Source: Sphingomonas cannabina (GTDB lineage: Bacteria; Pseudomonadota; Alphaproteobacteria; Sphingomonadales; Sphingomonadaceae). Taken from it: a stretch of 64,000 bases of DNA. The notes beneath the pieces are model-generated. The model made no database searches and was not told where the DNA came from. It saw nothing but the letters and a program-made list of their open reading frames with translations. The translations under genes and the position numbers were made by a program. Each line of letters opens with the position of its first letter. Within the stretch, counting starts at the first letter, position 1. Shown piece after piece: positions 8,061 to 16,934 of the stretch. The stretch covers positions 1,163,001 through 1,227,000 of the forward strand of contig NZ_CP090059.1 of assembly GCF_021391395.1 (NCBI RefSeq). The letters are read 5' to 3'.

Positions 8061-8990
8061 TCACCCTTCGTCCCCGTACATCGCGACCACCCGCTCCCCG
8101 CCTGCCGAGGCGCGAGCGCGATGCATGCCGGATGTGGTGAAGTCCCAGACCATGGTCCCGTCCGCTCCGGCGACGATCACACCGCCGGTGCCGCCGAGCG
8201 CCTTCACCTCGGCCAGCACCGCAGCGGTCGCCTCCGCGATGCCGGTCCCGGCGAGCCGTACCCGTGCCTCGATCTCGTGCGCCGTGCCCACCCGCAGGAA
8301 GAACTCACCCGCTCCCGTGCAGGAGACGGCACAGCTGCGGTCGTCGGCCCAGGTGCCGGCGCCGACCACCGGCGAATCGCCGATCCGGCCCCAGCGCTTG
8401 CCGGTGACGCCGCCGGTCGATGTCGCCGCGGCGAGCCGTCCCGAGCGGTCCCGCGCCACCGCGCCGACGGTGCCGTATTTCATGTCGACGTCGAAGGCGT
8501 CGGCGCCGCGGGCCAGCAGCTCCGCGAGCTGACGGCGGCGCTCCTCGATCACGAACCAGCCGTTGTCGACTTGCTCCGCGCCGATCTCGCGCGAGAAGGC
8601 GTCGGCGCCGATGCCGGCCAGGAAGACGTGCGGGCTCTGCTCCATCACCGCGCGGGCGAGCGCGACAGGGCTGCGCGTGAAGCTGACCCGCGCGACGGCG
8701 CCGGCGCGGCGGGTGGCGCCGTCCATGATCGCGGCGTCGAGCTCGGCGGTGCCCTCGCGGGTCAGCGCCGAGCCGCGGCCGGCGTTGAAATGCGGGTCGT
8801 CCTCCAGCACGCGCACCGCCGCCTCGACCGCATCGAGCGCGGCGCCGCCTGCGGAAAGTACGTCCGCGCCGGCATCGAGCGCACGGCCCAATGCGGCGCG
8901 GACGGCGGCCTCGGTCTCAGGCGAGGTCCGGCTGCGCTCGATCGCTCCGGCCCCACCGTGGATCATCAGCGTCCAATCGGGATTCGTCAT
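8061..8990 (-). CDS. iaaA: Isoaspartyl peptidase / type III L-asparaginase
   Basis: An Ntn-hydrolase precursor of 309 residues that self-cleaves into alpha and beta subunits and hydrolyses isoaspartyl dipeptides and asparagine. The cleavage site 'MKYGTVGAVARD' gives the new N-terminal Thr nucleophile at the G-T bond. Flanking conserved stretches are 'MIHGGAGAI' and 'DDPHFNAGRGSALT' (alpha subunit), and 'ATSTGGVTGKRWGRIGDSP' and 'VSCTGAGE' (beta subunit). The ATG at 8990 starts the family motif; an upstream in-frame ATG at 9014 would add 8 residues. The first 74 bp overlap the 3' end of the upstream acyltransferase in another frame. Confidence 0.92.
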   Translation of the reverse strand: MTNPDWTLMIHGGAGAIERSRTSPETEAAVRAALGRALDAGADVLSAGGAALDAVEAAVRVLEDDPHFNAGRGSALTREGTAELDAAIMDGATRRAGAVARVSFTRSPVALARAVMEQSPHVFLAGIGADAFSREIGAEQVDNGWFVIEERRRQLAELLARGADAFDVDMKYGTVGAVARDRSGRLAAATSTGGVTGKRWGRIGDSPVVGAGTWADDRSCAVSCTGAGEFFLRVGTAHEIEARVRLAGTGIAEATAAVLAEVKALGGTGGVIVAGADGTMVWDFTTSGMHRARASAGGERVVAMYGDEG

Positions 8991-10152
8991 GGCCGGGAGC
9001 CCTAGCAGAAGCACGGACCCGCGCCACCCGCGGCCGGAGCCCGATCAGCGGCCTGAGCCAGTCGACCTCGCGCCCGATCAGGTAGAAACCCCAGCACGCC
9101 GCCACCGTCGCCGGCACCAGCACCGCGAATTCGCCGAGTGCGCCGATGCCGAGCGGCTTCACCCAATATTCGACCAGCACGATCGCGGTCTGATGAATGA
9201 TGTAGAAGGGGAAGACCGCCTCGGTCAGCATCGGCCGCCATTTGTGGTCGCGGTTCCAGAAGCGGCTGGCGATGCCGATAAGCGCCGCGATCGCCGCCCA
9301 GGTCTCGATGTCGCGGGCGAGGCGGAAGACGGTGACGATGTCGTAGCTGGGGAAGCTGAAGTCGGGCCAGGCGACGAGCAGCGCCGCGATCACCGCATAG
9401 GCCGCGACCGCCAGCGCCGCCGATCCCTTCCAGTGCGCGACCAGCGCCGCCGTCACCGGCCGCGATCCGGCGAGCGCGAAGCCGAACAGGAAGGCGGGGA
9501 CGTAGCGGACGTGCGCGCCAAGATCGCGGATCAGGTCGTGCGTGTCCTCGTTCCGGTGGAACAGCACCGTCTGGATCAGCACGACATAGAGGATCGGCAG
9601 CCACACCACCCGCGCGCCGCCGCAGAACAGCCGGTCGAACGCCGCCTGCGCCCGCGTGCCGTCCGCCACCAGCGCTAGCATTGCGCCGAGCCCCAGCGTG
9701 TAGACCCAGAGGTAGAGCACGAACCACAGGTGGTTCCAGGTCGGCATGACGATGCCGAACAGCGTGCCGAAGCGGAAATAGTCGGTCAGCCAGAAATGGA
9801 GGAAGCCGGCCCGGTAGCCATGCTGCACGACCACCTCGACCCAGCTCTGCGGCGGCACCACCACGGCCATACCGAACAGCAGCGGGATCAGCAGCCGGCT
9901 CGTACGGCTCCGGAGGAACGCGCCGATCCCCGGCGACTTCATCAGCAGCGCCCGGCTGGCATAGCCCGACACCACGAACAGCAGCGACAGCCGCCAGGGG
10001 TTGGTCAGGAACATCGCGATCTCGACCCAAGCCATCGGCTGGGCGGTCTTGATGTGGAACCCCCAGGGCGCGAATACCATGTCGATGTGATAGAGGATCA
10101 GCAGCGCGAACGCGCCGACCCGCAGCCAGTCCATTCCATAATGCCGTTCCAT
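8917..10152 (-). CDS. Acyltransferase-3 family integral membrane protein (copy 1)
   Basis: A 411-residue polytopic protein of the acyltransferase-3/OpgC type, which acylates sugars of envelope glycans. It begins 'MERHYGMDWLRVGAFALLIL', with the membrane-embedded His in 'ILYHIDMVFAP', then 'LFVVSGYASRALL', 'RSRTSRLLIPLLFGM' and about ten membrane spans, ending 'WLRPLIGL'. A strong ribosome site (aaggagg, 6 bp spacing) fixes the ATG at 10152. The stop lies 74 bp inside iaaA, giving a hydrophilic tail about 20 residues longer than in the paralogue at 11021-12274. It is divergent from the LytTR gene. The acyl acceptor is unknown. Confidence 0.85.
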   Translation of the reverse strand: MERHYGMDWLRVGAFALLILYHIDMVFAPWGFHIKTAQPMAWVEIAMFLTNPWRLSLLFVVSGYASRALLMKSPGIGAFLRSRTSRLLIPLLFGMAVVVPPQSWVEVVVQHGYRAGFLHFWLTDYFRFGTLFGIVMPTWNHLWFVLYLWVYTLGLGAMLALVADGTRAQAAFDRLFCGGARVVWLPILYVVLIQTVLFHRNEDTHDLIRDLGAHVRYVPAFLFGFALAGSRPVTAALVAHWKGSAALAVAAYAVIAALLVAWPDFSFPSYDIVTVFRLARDIETWAAIAALIGIASRFWNRDHKWRPMLTEAVFPFYIIHQTAIVLVEYWVKPLGIGALGEFAVLVPATVAACWGFYLIGREVDWLRPLIGLRPRVARVRASARAPGHDESRLDADDPRWGRSDRAQPDLA

Positions 10153-10164
10153 GGCGCACCTCCT

Positions 10165-10177
10165 TGCATGCGATGCA
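10165..10177. promoter_or_regulatory. Short palindrome between the acyltransferase and LytTR genes
   Basis: Perfect 5-bp arms 'tgcat-gcg-atgca' lie in the 91-bp divergent intergenic region, immediately upstream of the acyltransferase ribosome site. It could be an operator or an mRNA hairpin. The classical direct-repeat LytTR site was not recognised. Confidence 0.3.
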
Positions 10178-10243
10178 TGATCGCTATGCGGACGGCTGCG
10201 GGGCGGGTATCGCTGAGGGCCGGATGGCGGCTTCACCGGGACG

Positions 10244-11071
10244 ATGGACGAGACGCGGGGGATGAGCGGCGGGTGGCGCGGGATGAACGGGACGCAGCGC
10301 CGGATCATGCTCGGCGCGCTCGGCCTGTTCCTGCTGATCGTCGTCGTCATCATGATCGCCAACGCCGAATCGACACTGAGCGACCTCGCGGCCAACGGCG
10401 TCCACATCCGCCCCGACCTGGTGTGGTCGTGGGAATGGACCAGCATGATCGGCTGGCTCAGCCTCTATCCGCTGCTGTGGATCGCGGTGGCGCGGATCCG
10501 GCCGCCGCGCGTGCCGTGGCCATGGGTGGCCGCCCTGCTGGTGCTCGGCAGCGTCGTCGCCTCCGGCTGGCATATCGGCGTGATGGTGGCGCTGCGCCAC
10601 GTTTATTACGACGCGGTCGGCTCCGGGCCGTACCGCTTCTTCGGCGTGATTCCCGAACGGCTGCTCTACGAGTACCGCAAGGACGTCGCGACCTATCTCC
10701 AGTTCGTCGCACTGGCGGCGATCGTGCAATGGCTGATCGCCCGCGCCGCCACTCCGCCCGCCGCGCCGCCGCGCGCGCTCGCCGTCGTGGATGGAGCAGT
10801 CACTCACCATGTCCCGATCGACGAGATCGAATGGATCGCCTCCGCCGGCAACTATGTCGAGATCGGCTGGAAAGCGCGCACGCTGCTCCACCGCGCGACG
10901 CTGTCGGCGACCGAGGAGGCGCTCGGCCCCGAGTTCGTCCGCATCCACCGCGGCCGGCTGGTGCGTCGCGCCGCCATCCGCCGCGTCGAGAGCGAGCGCA
11001 GCGGCGACTTCACCGTCACGCTAGAGAGCGGGGCGGAGCTGCGCGGCAGCCGTCGGTACCGGCTTTCGTGA
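10244..11071 (+). CDS. Membrane-bound LytTR-family transcriptional regulator
   Basis: This 275-residue protein has four N-terminal membrane helices (about residues 21-40, 60-82, 90-110 and 148-166) and a C-terminal LytTR DNA-binding domain (about 180-275). The LytTR hallmarks are 'IDEIEWIASAGNYVEI', 'LGPEFVRIHRGRLVRRAAI' and 'LRGSRRYR'. It is not a response regulator: there is no receiver domain, so the membrane part probably senses the signal directly. Further ATGs at 10262 and 10283 are alternative starts. It is divergent from one acyltransferase and convergent with its paralogue, overlapping the latter by 51 bp at the 3' end. Confidence 0.85.
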   Translation: MDETRGMSGGWRGMNGTQRRIMLGALGLFLLIVVVIMIANAESTLSDLAANGVHIRPDLVWSWEWTSMIGWLSLYPLLWIAVARIRPPRVPWPWVAALLVLGSVVASGWHIGVMVALRHVYYDAVGSGPYRFFGVIPERLLYEYRKDVATYLQFVALAAIVQWLIARAATPPAAPPRALAVVDGAVTHHVPIDEIEWIASAGNYVEIGWKARTLLHRATLSATEEALGPEFVRIHRGRLVRRAAIRRVESERSGDFTVTLESGAELRGSRRYRLS

Positions 11072-12274
11072 CAGGCCGATCAGCGGCCGCAGCCACCCGA
11101 TCCGCCGGCCGACCAGATAGACGGCGGCCGAGGCGCCGATGCTCGCCACCGCCAGCAGCGCGAACTCGATCCAGGGGCTGATCCTCAGGTCGAGCGTCCA
11201 CCACGCCACGATCACGATCGTCGTATGGTGGATGAGATAGGCGGGGAACACCGCCTCGGCGAGCGGCCTGCGCCAGCGATGATCGCGGTTGAGGTAGGTA
11301 TCGGCGAGATGGAACAGCGCCAGCACCATCCACCACGCCATCGCCACCCGCGCCGCCCGGTCGAGCGCCGCGATCGCGTGCGGGGGCAGGGTGTCGGCGG
11401 GATAGGCGACCTCGATGGCGATCACGACAGCGCCCGCCGCCACCGCCGCCGCCAGCGCCGGCCGCCAGATGCGCGCGATCATCGGCCAGGCGGCAGCATT
11501 GCCCGCGACGACGAAACCGAAGGCGAAGATCGGCCAATATTCGACATGGGCGCTCCAGTCGGTGAACAGCCCCTGCTGCTCGGGCACGACGAACATCAGC
11601 GACAGCTTGGCGACGGTCAGTGCTGCGGGCGGCGCCCACAGCAGCCGCCGCCGCTCGCCCAGCCAGCCGAGCAGCCGGTCGCCCCAGCCGGCGCCCGCCC
11701 GCGCCACCACCGCGCCCAGCACCATGGTATAGCCCCAGAGGTAGGCGACGAACCACAGATGCTCCCAATTGGGGAAGCTCACGCCCCAGAACCGGCCCCA
11801 GCGCCAGTAATCGAGTGCCCAGAAATGGAGATAACCGCTCGGATAGCCATGCTCGCGCACGCGCACCCACATCTCGATCGGTGCCAGCACCGCCATGCCG
11901 AACGCGAGCGGGATCAGCAGCCGCGCATGACGTGACTTGAGGAATGCACCCAGACCATCGCTGCGGGCGAGCAGTTTGCGTGAGGCGTAGCCCGACACCG
12001 CGAACAGCAGCGCCAGCCGCCACGGCGTCAGCGCCGCCATTGGCGGGATCAGCGCCGGATAGGTGACCGGCCACTTCACCACCCAGCTCCATGGCGCGAA
12101 CACCATCGCGGCATGATAGAGGATCAGCAGCGCGAACGCGGCGATGCGCAGCCAGTCCATCCCGAAATGGCGCTGGCTGATGGTCGTTGCGAATTGTGCC
12201 GCCGGGGGCTGGTGCAAGGGCCTGGTCCACTGGCGCCTGGGCTGGCGCATCGCGCGCGAGCATAGTGTCGACAT
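11021..12274 (-). CDS. Acyltransferase-3 family integral membrane protein (copy 2)
   Basis: This is a paralogue of the protein encoded at 8917-10152. It shares 'HFGMDWLRIAAFALLILYHA', 'LLFAVSGYASRKLL', 'RHARLLIPLAFGMAVLAPIE', 'FPNWEHLWFVAYLWGYT' and 'EAVFPAYLIHHTTIVIVAWW', and ends 'WLRPLIGLSRK'. It probably acylates an envelope carbohydrate. Length is 417 aa from ATG 12274. The paralogue starts only five residues before 'GMDW', so the first ~35 residues are doubtful and a start nearer 12160 is possible. Its 3' end overlaps the convergent LytTR gene by 51 bp. Confidence 0.83.
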   Translation of the reverse strand: MSTLCSRAMRQPRRQWTRPLHQPPAAQFATTISQRHFGMDWLRIAAFALLILYHAAMVFAPWSWVVKWPVTYPALIPPMAALTPWRLALLFAVSGYASRKLLARSDGLGAFLKSRHARLLIPLAFGMAVLAPIEMWVRVREHGYPSGYLHFWALDYWRWGRFWGVSFPNWEHLWFVAYLWGYTMVLGAVVARAGAGWGDRLLGWLGERRRLLWAPPAALTVAKLSLMFVVPEQQGLFTDWSAHVEYWPIFAFGFVVAGNAAAWPMIARIWRPALAAAVAAGAVVIAIEVAYPADTLPPHAIAALDRAARVAMAWWMVLALFHLADTYLNRDHRWRRPLAEAVFPAYLIHHTTIVIVAWWTLDLRISPWIEFALLAVASIGASAAVYLVGRRIGWLRPLIGLSRKPVPTAAAQLRPAL

Positions 12275-12332
12275 GTAAGCGAAATGTTATGGCAACAATC
12301 GGCATCGCCCGTGATCTGAGGGAGGAGGGGAC

Positions 12333-13451
12333 ATGCGCAGCTTCGCCATCCGCCTGGCACTGGCCGCGGCGGCGCTCGCGGTGACGGGCCCGGCGTCGGG
12401 GCAATTGCTCCAGGCGCTCAAGATCATGCGCAACAACCGGCCGCCCGCGGCGCCGTTCGCGCAGCTGAAGCCCCCGCCGCCGCCCGATTATGCGCGGCCC
12501 TCCGAATGGGCGGCGCTGCCGACCACCCGCGACGAGGCGGATGCGACTCCGCCCGGCATCCGCGCCATCGACCAGACCCAGGCGGAGGTCGACGTCTTCT
12601 TCATCTACCCGACCGTGCTGATGAGCCGCGACGTATGGAACGCCGACACCCGCGATCCCGAGCTCAACCGCCGCATCGAGACCACCACCATTCGCAGCCA
12701 GGCCACCGTATTCAACGGCTGCTGCGCGATCTACGCGCCGCGCTACCGCCAGATGACGCTGGGCGGCTACATGAAATGGTCGGACAACAGCGTGAAGGCG
12801 ACCGAGCTCGCCTATTCGGACGTCGCGCGCGCCTTCCGCGTCTTCCTTGACCGCTACAACCGCGGCCGGCCCTTCATTCTCGCCGGTCACAGCCAGGGCT
12901 CACGCCTCGCCCGGCTGCTGATCGAGCGCGAAATCGACGGCAGGCCGGTCGCCAATCGCCTGGTCGCTGCCTACCTCCTCGGTCACTGGATCGAAGCCGA
13001 CTGGTTCAGCCACCTGCGCAGCGTGCGCGCCTGCACCCGCGCCTTCGACACCGGCTGCGTCGTCACCTGGTCGACCTTCGCCGAGGGGCGCGACGGCTCG
13101 GCCCAGCGCCGCACGCTCGGCATCCAGTCGAAATACAAGCCCGAGCAGCTGAAGCGCCCCTACGTCGGCATCAATCCGCTCACCTGGACCACCGATGGCA
13201 CGGTGGCGCCGAAGTCGCTCAACAAGGGATCGTGGCTGCCCGGCCCCGGCCCGGCGCTGCGCTCGCTCGATGTCGGCCTGGTGTCCGCGCGCTACCGTGA
13301 CGGCGCCGTCTACGTCTCGCCGCCGGGGATCAAGTCCTATACCGACTATGTCATCCCGTTCGGCAACTACCATAATCTCGACTATGCGATGTTCTGGATG
13401 AACCTGCGCGAGAATGCGCAGACCCGCGTCAACGCCTTCTGGAAACACTGA
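12333..13451 (+). CDS. DUF3089 alpha/beta-hydrolase, exported
   Basis: This 372-residue protein has a signal peptide ('LALAAAALAVTGPASG'). The DUF3089 signature 'VDVFFIYPTV' and 'CCAIYAPRYRQMT' is followed by the nucleophile elbow 'ILAGHSQGSRLARLLIERE', with Ser in G-H-S-Q-G. The C-terminal 'GNYHNLDYAMFWMNLR' supplies a candidate catalytic His. The family is predicted to be lipase/esterase-like but no substrate is established. ATG 12333 follows 'ggaggaggggac', a good ribosome site. The gene stands alone between an acyltransferase on the other strand and repeat family D. Confidence 0.85.
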   Translation: MRSFAIRLALAAAALAVTGPASGQLLQALKIMRNNRPPAAPFAQLKPPPPPDYARPSEWAALPTTRDEADATPPGIRAIDQTQAEVDVFFIYPTVLMSRDVWNADTRDPELNRRIETTTIRSQATVFNGCCAIYAPRYRQMTLGGYMKWSDNSVKATELAYSDVARAFRVFLDRYNRGRPFILAGHSQGSRLARLLIEREIDGRPVANRLVAAYLLGHWIEADWFSHLRSVRACTRAFDTGCVVTWSTFAEGRDGSAQRRTLGIQSKYKPEQLKRPYVGINPLTWTTDGTVAPKSLNKGSWLPGPGPALRSLDVGLVSARYRDGAVYVSPPGIKSYTDYVIPFGNYHNLDYAMFWMNLRENAQTRVNAFWKH

Positions 13452-13462
13452 GTCCCGTCTCC

Positions 13463-13562
13463 TTCGTCATTCCCGCGAAAGCGGGAATCTATTCTGGCTG
13501 GCGGCGGTGAGATTCACTGGCTTCGGCGACAATGGATTCCCGCCTTCGCGGGAATGACGAAG
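13463..13562. repeat. Intergenic palindromic repeat, family D (copy 1)
   Basis: The ends 'cgtcattcccgcgaaagcgg' and 'ccgccttcgcgggaatgacg' are inverted copies; each is also a hairpin (ttcccgc-gaaa-gcgggaa; ttcccgc-cttc-gcgggaa). A second copy is at 36758-36853. It lies 63 bp upstream of ispG. Confidence 0.85.
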
Positions 13563-13625
13563 GCGCTTGTGGTTCCGCTGAGGCCTCATCGACGCTATAT
13601 GGCTGCCGTTCCACGAGGAAATCGA

Positions 13626-14750
13626 ATGTCAGTCCGTCCCTGGCGCGACATCGCGCGCCGCAAGAGCCGCCAGATCATGGTCGGCAACGTCCCCGTCGGC
13701 GGCGATGCGCCGGTCACCGTCCAGACGATGACCAACACGCCGACCGCCGACGCGCGCGCGACGATCGACCAGATCCGCCGCTGCGAGGACGCGGGCGTCG
13801 ACATCATCCGCGTGAGCTGCCCCGACACCGACTCGACTGCGGCGCTCCGCCAGATCGTCCGCGCCGCGCGCGTGCCGATCGTCGCCGATATCCACTTCCA
13901 CTACAAGCGCGCACTCGAGGCCGCCGACGCCGGCGCCGCATGCCTCAGGATCAATCCGGGCAACATCGGCTCGTCCGAGCGTGTGGAAGAGGTGGTCCGC
14001 GCCGCCAAGGCCAACGGCTGCGCGATCCGCATCGGCGTCAACGCCGGCAGCCTCGAGAAGGACCTGCTCGAGAAATACGGCGAGCCCTGCCCCGAGGCGC
14101 TGGTCGAGAGCGCGCTCGACCATATCAAGCTGCTCCAGGACCACGACTTCCACGACTACAAGGTCGCGGTGAAGGCGTCGGACGTGTTCCTCGCCGTCGC
14201 CGCCTATCAGCAGCTCGCGGAGGCGGTCGACTGCCCGCTCCACCTCGGCATCACCGAGGCGGGGGGCTTCGTCGGCGGCACGGTCAAGTCGGCGATCGGC
14301 ATCGGATCGCTCCTGTGGTTCGGCATCGGCGACACCATCCGCGTCTCGCTGTCCGCCGAGCCGGAGGAGGAGGTCCGCGTCGGCTTCGAGATCCTCAAGA
14401 GCCTCGGCATCCGCAACCGCGGCGTGCGCGTGGTCTCGTGCCCGAGCTGCGCGCGCCAGGGCTTCGACGTGATCCGCACCGTGCAGGTGCTGGAGGAACG
14501 GCTCCAGCACATCCGCACGCCGATGTCGCTGTCGGTGCTCGGCTGCGTCGTCAACGGCCCCGGCGAGGCGCGCGAGACCGACATCGGCATTACCGGCGGC
14601 GGCAACGGCAAGCACATGGTCTATCTGTCGGGCGTCACCGACCATCATGTGAGCGACGCCGACATGGTCGACCACATCGTCAGGCTGGTCGAGGCCAAGG
14701 CGGCGGAGATCGAGGCCGCGGAGGACGCGCGGGCGGTGGCCGCGGAATAG
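13626..14750 (+). CDS. ispG: 4-hydroxy-3-methylbut-2-en-1-yl diphosphate synthase (flavodoxin)
   Basis: IspG (GcpE) converts MEcPP to HMBPP in the non-mevalonate isoprenoid pathway, using a [4Fe-4S] cluster. The 374-residue product has the N-terminal TIM barrel ('[20 protein letters not shown]', '[20 protein letters not shown]', 'LRINPGNIG') and a C-terminal cluster domain. The cluster ligands are the two Cys in '[10 protein letters not shown]' and the one in '[12 protein letters not shown]', with Glu close by. The ATG at 13626 follows 'gagga' by 7 bp; the frame is open upstream only because the repeat is open. ubiA at 24695 also belongs to isoprenoid use. Confidence 0.97.
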   Translation: MSVRPWRDIARRKSRQIMVGNVPVGGDAPVTVQTMTNTPTADARATIDQIRRCEDAGVDIIRVSCPDTDSTAALRQIVRAARVPIVADIHFHYKRALEAADAGAACLRINPGNIGSSERVEEVVRAAKANGCAIRIGVNAGSLEKDLLEKYGEPCPEALVESALDHIKLLQDHDFHDYKVAVKASDVFLAVAAYQQLAEAVDCPLHLGITEAGGFVGGTVKSAIGIGSLLWFGIGDTIRVSLSAEPEEEVRVGFEILKSLGIRNRGVRVVSCPSCARQGFDVIRTVQVLEERLQHIRTPMSLSVLGCVVNGPGEARETDIGITGGGNGKHMVYLSGVTDHHVSDADMVDHIVRLVEAKAAEIEAAEDARAVAAE

Positions 14751-14767
14751 CCGTCGAAGCGGAATCA

Positions 14768-14843
14768 GTGCTCCTGCGAAAGCAGGAGCCCAGGCCGCAA
14801 GTGCATAGCTCGTGATCCGGGGCTCCTGCTTTCGCAGGAGCAC
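14768..14843. repeat. Intergenic palindromic repeat, family E
   Basis: The left arm 'gtgctcctgcgaaagcagga' and right arm 'tcctgctttcgcaggagcac' are inverted copies, each with an inner hairpin (gctcctgc-gaaa-gcaggagc). It lies between the convergent ispG and DUF1345 genes. Confidence 0.82.
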
Positions 14844-14867
14844 AAGCTCATCTCGTCAGGAAGGTCT

Positions 14868-15518
14868 TTAGCTCCCCCCCAGCACGTTGATCGTGAACGC
14901 CAGCACGCCGAGGTTGAAGACGAACGCGATCATCGAATGCCCCGTCACCACCCGCCGCATCCGTGTCGAGGTGATCGCGGTGTCGCTGGTCTGGAAGGTC
15001 ATGCCGAGCGTGAAGGCGAAATAGACGAAGTCCCAATATTCGGGCTCGTCCGCGCCGGGGAAATCGAGCCCGCCGGTGTCCTTGCCGCCGTCGGCGGTAA
15101 GGTAGAAAAGATGGGCATAGTGCAGCGCGAACACCGTGTTGCCGAAGGTCCAGGCGATCAGCAGCGTCGCCACCACCAGCGCCAGCGTGATCGGCGGCGG
15201 CTTTCCCGTGGTCCCCAGCTCGGCCGCCACCGCCGCCAGCACCGCGATCGTCGTCGCCGCGGTCACCGCCAGCATCATCGCGCGATTGGCGTCGTTGCGG
15301 CGTGAGGTCTCGCGCATCACCTCGGCATCGGTCTGCCGCAGCAGCGGCGCTACCGCGGCCAGGAACACCAGCGCCGCGACGTCGAACCCGATCATCACGC
15401 CCTGCGCCCAATCGGTAAGGGTGATCGCGATCGGGACCGCCACCGCCGCGATCACGCAAAAGGCGAGGAATCGCGGCGGCGCGATCCGGTTGCCGATGCT
15501 CTGCTGGCCTCCCGCCAT
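14868..15518 (-). CDS. DUF1345 membrane protein
   Basis: This 216-residue protein has five or six membrane helices. It carries the DUF1345 block 'TVFALHYAHLFYLTADGG', 'GGLDFPGADEPEYWDFVYFA' and 'FTLGMTFQTSDTAITS', which is strongly conserved in the family. The function of DUF1345 is unknown. A candidate start ATG at 15518 lies 55 bp from the start of the divergent EamA transporter gene. Family assignment is good from the motif block; no role should be inferred. Confidence 0.85.
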   Translation of the reverse strand: MAGGQQSIGNRIAPPRFLAFCVIAAVAVPIAITLTDWAQGVMIGFDVAALVFLAAVAPLLRQTDAEVMRETSRRNDANRAMMLAVTAATTIAVLAAVAAELGTTGKPPPITLALVVATLLIAWTFGNTVFALHYAHLFYLTADGGKDTGGLDFPGADEPEYWDFVYFAFTLGMTFQTSDTAITSTRMRRVVTGHSMIAFVFNLGVLAFTINVLGGS

Positions 15519-15573
15519 TGCGCTGGTATAGCGCAGCCGTCACGCCGTGCCAGCAGAAGGGGAGGGGGAAGCC

Positions 15574-16464
15574 ATGGCCGCACGCACGCTTTCCCCAGCC
15601 ACCGCATTCGGCGTCGGCGCGCTGGGCATTGCGGTCTTCTCCGCCATGGACGCGGTGATGAAGGGGCTGAGCCTCGACATCGGCGCCTACAACGCGCTGC
15701 TCTGGCGCAGCTTCGCCGCCATCGTGATCGCCGCCGTGCCTTATCTCATCGGCCGCCCCGCAATGCCCGAGCGCACCGCGATGCGGCTCCACCTGATCCG
15801 CGGCGTGGTCAGCGCGGTGATGGCGATCCTGTTCTTCTGGGGCCTCGCGCGCGTGCCGATGGCGCAGGCGATCGCACTTGCCTTCATCGCGCCGCTGATC
15901 GCGCTCTTCCTCGCCGCCGTCATCCTCAAGGAGCGGATCGGCCGCGCCTCGGTCGTCGCCAGCGCCATCGCCTTCGCCGGCGTCCTGGCGATCCTTGCCG
16001 GCCAGGCCCGCGCCGAGCTCGGCCATGAGGCGTTCCTCGGCGCGATTGCGGTGTTGGGGTCGGCGGTCTGCTATGCCTTCAACATCATCCTGATGCGCGC
16101 GCAAAGCCTGGTCGCGGGGCCGGTCGAGGTCGCCTTCTGGCAGAACGTGACCGTCGCCGTGTGCCTCGCGCTGCCCGCGCCGTGGTTCGCTGCGGTGCCG
16201 GCGCTGCATCACGCGCCGATGCTGGTGCTGGCCGCCGCGCTTGCCACCGCCTCGCTGCTGCTCCTGTCCTGGGCCTATGCCCATGGCCCGGCGAGCTATC
16301 TCGCGCCGACCGAATATACCGCCTTCATCTGGGCGTCGCTGTTCGGCTGGACCGTGTTCGGCGAGACGCTGTCGCCATGGACGGTCGCCGGCGCCGCGCT
16401 GATCGTCACCGGCTGCGTCATCGCCGCGCGCAGCCGTCCCCAAATCGAGGAGACCCCTGCATGA
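15574..16464 (+). CDS. EamA/DMT-family transporter
   Basis: This 296-residue protein is predicted to have ten membrane helices in two EamA halves (RhaT/YdcZ-like drug/metabolite transporter superfamily): 'GALGIAVFSAMDAVMKGLSL' in the first half and 'EYTAFIWASLFGWTVFGETL' in the second. Substrate is unknown. The ATG at 15574 was chosen because 'ggggaggggg' precedes it by 5 bp; an upstream GTG in frame lacks a ribosome site. The stop overlaps the ATG of the GNAT gene (ATGA), opening a short operon of four genes. Confidence 0.85.
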   Translation: MAARTLSPATAFGVGALGIAVFSAMDAVMKGLSLDIGAYNALLWRSFAAIVIAAVPYLIGRPAMPERTAMRLHLIRGVVSAVMAILFFWGLARVPMAQAIALAFIAPLIALFLAAVILKERIGRASVVASAIAFAGVLAILAGQARAELGHEAFLGAIAVLGSAVCYAFNIILMRAQSLVAGPVEVAFWQNVTVAVCLALPAPWFAAVPALHHAPMLVLAAALATASLLLLSWAYAHGPASYLAPTEYTAFIWASLFGWTVFGETLSPWTVAGAALIVTGCVIAARSRPQIEETPA

Positions 16465-16934
16465 TCCGTCCCGCCGTGCCCGCGGACGTCCCCACCATCC
16501 TCCGCCTCGTCCGCGAGCTCGCCGAATACGAACGCGAGCCCGACGCCGTGGTCGCGACCGAGGCGATGCTGGCCGAGGCGCTGTTCGGCAATCGTCCCGC
16601 TGCGGAGGCGGTGATCGCGGAGGTCGACGGCGCCGCCGCCGGCTTCGCGCTCTTCTTCCACAATTTCTCGACCTGGACCGGCCGGCGCGGCATCTATCTC
16701 GAGGATCTCTACGTCACGCCCGAGGCGCGCGGGCTGGGGATCGGCAAGGCGCTGCTCCGGCACATCGCCGCCCTTGCGGTCGAGCGCGGCTGCGGCCGGT
16801 TCGAATGGGCGGTGCTCGACTGGAACGAGCCGGCGATCCGCTTCTACGACGCCTGCGGGGCGGAGAGCATGGACGAATGGACGGTGCGCCGCGTCTCGGG
16901 CGATGCGCTGCTCGCCCTGGCAGGGAGGGACTGA
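16461..16934 (+). CDS. GNAT N-acetyltransferase (diamine acetyltransferase-like)
   Basis: A 157-residue single-domain GNAT enzyme. The acetyl-CoA motif is 'YLEDLYVTPEARGLGIGKAL', and the C-terminal part 'GRFEWAVLDWNEPAIRFYDA' with 'DEWTVRRV' matches the spermidine/diamine acetyltransferase (SAT-like) branch. That suggests a small polyamine or thialysine-type amine as substrate; this is inference. It overlaps the EamA gene by 4 bp and the SMR gene by 1 bp, so these three products may handle the same amine or toxic cation. Confidence 0.85.
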   Translation: MIRPAVPADVPTILRLVRELAEYEREPDAVVATEAMLAEALFGNRPAAEAVIAEVDGAAAGFALFFHNFSTWTGRRGIYLEDLYVTPEARGLGIGKALLRHIAALAVERGCGRFEWAVLDWNEPAIRFYDACGAESMDEWTVRRVSGDALLALAGRD

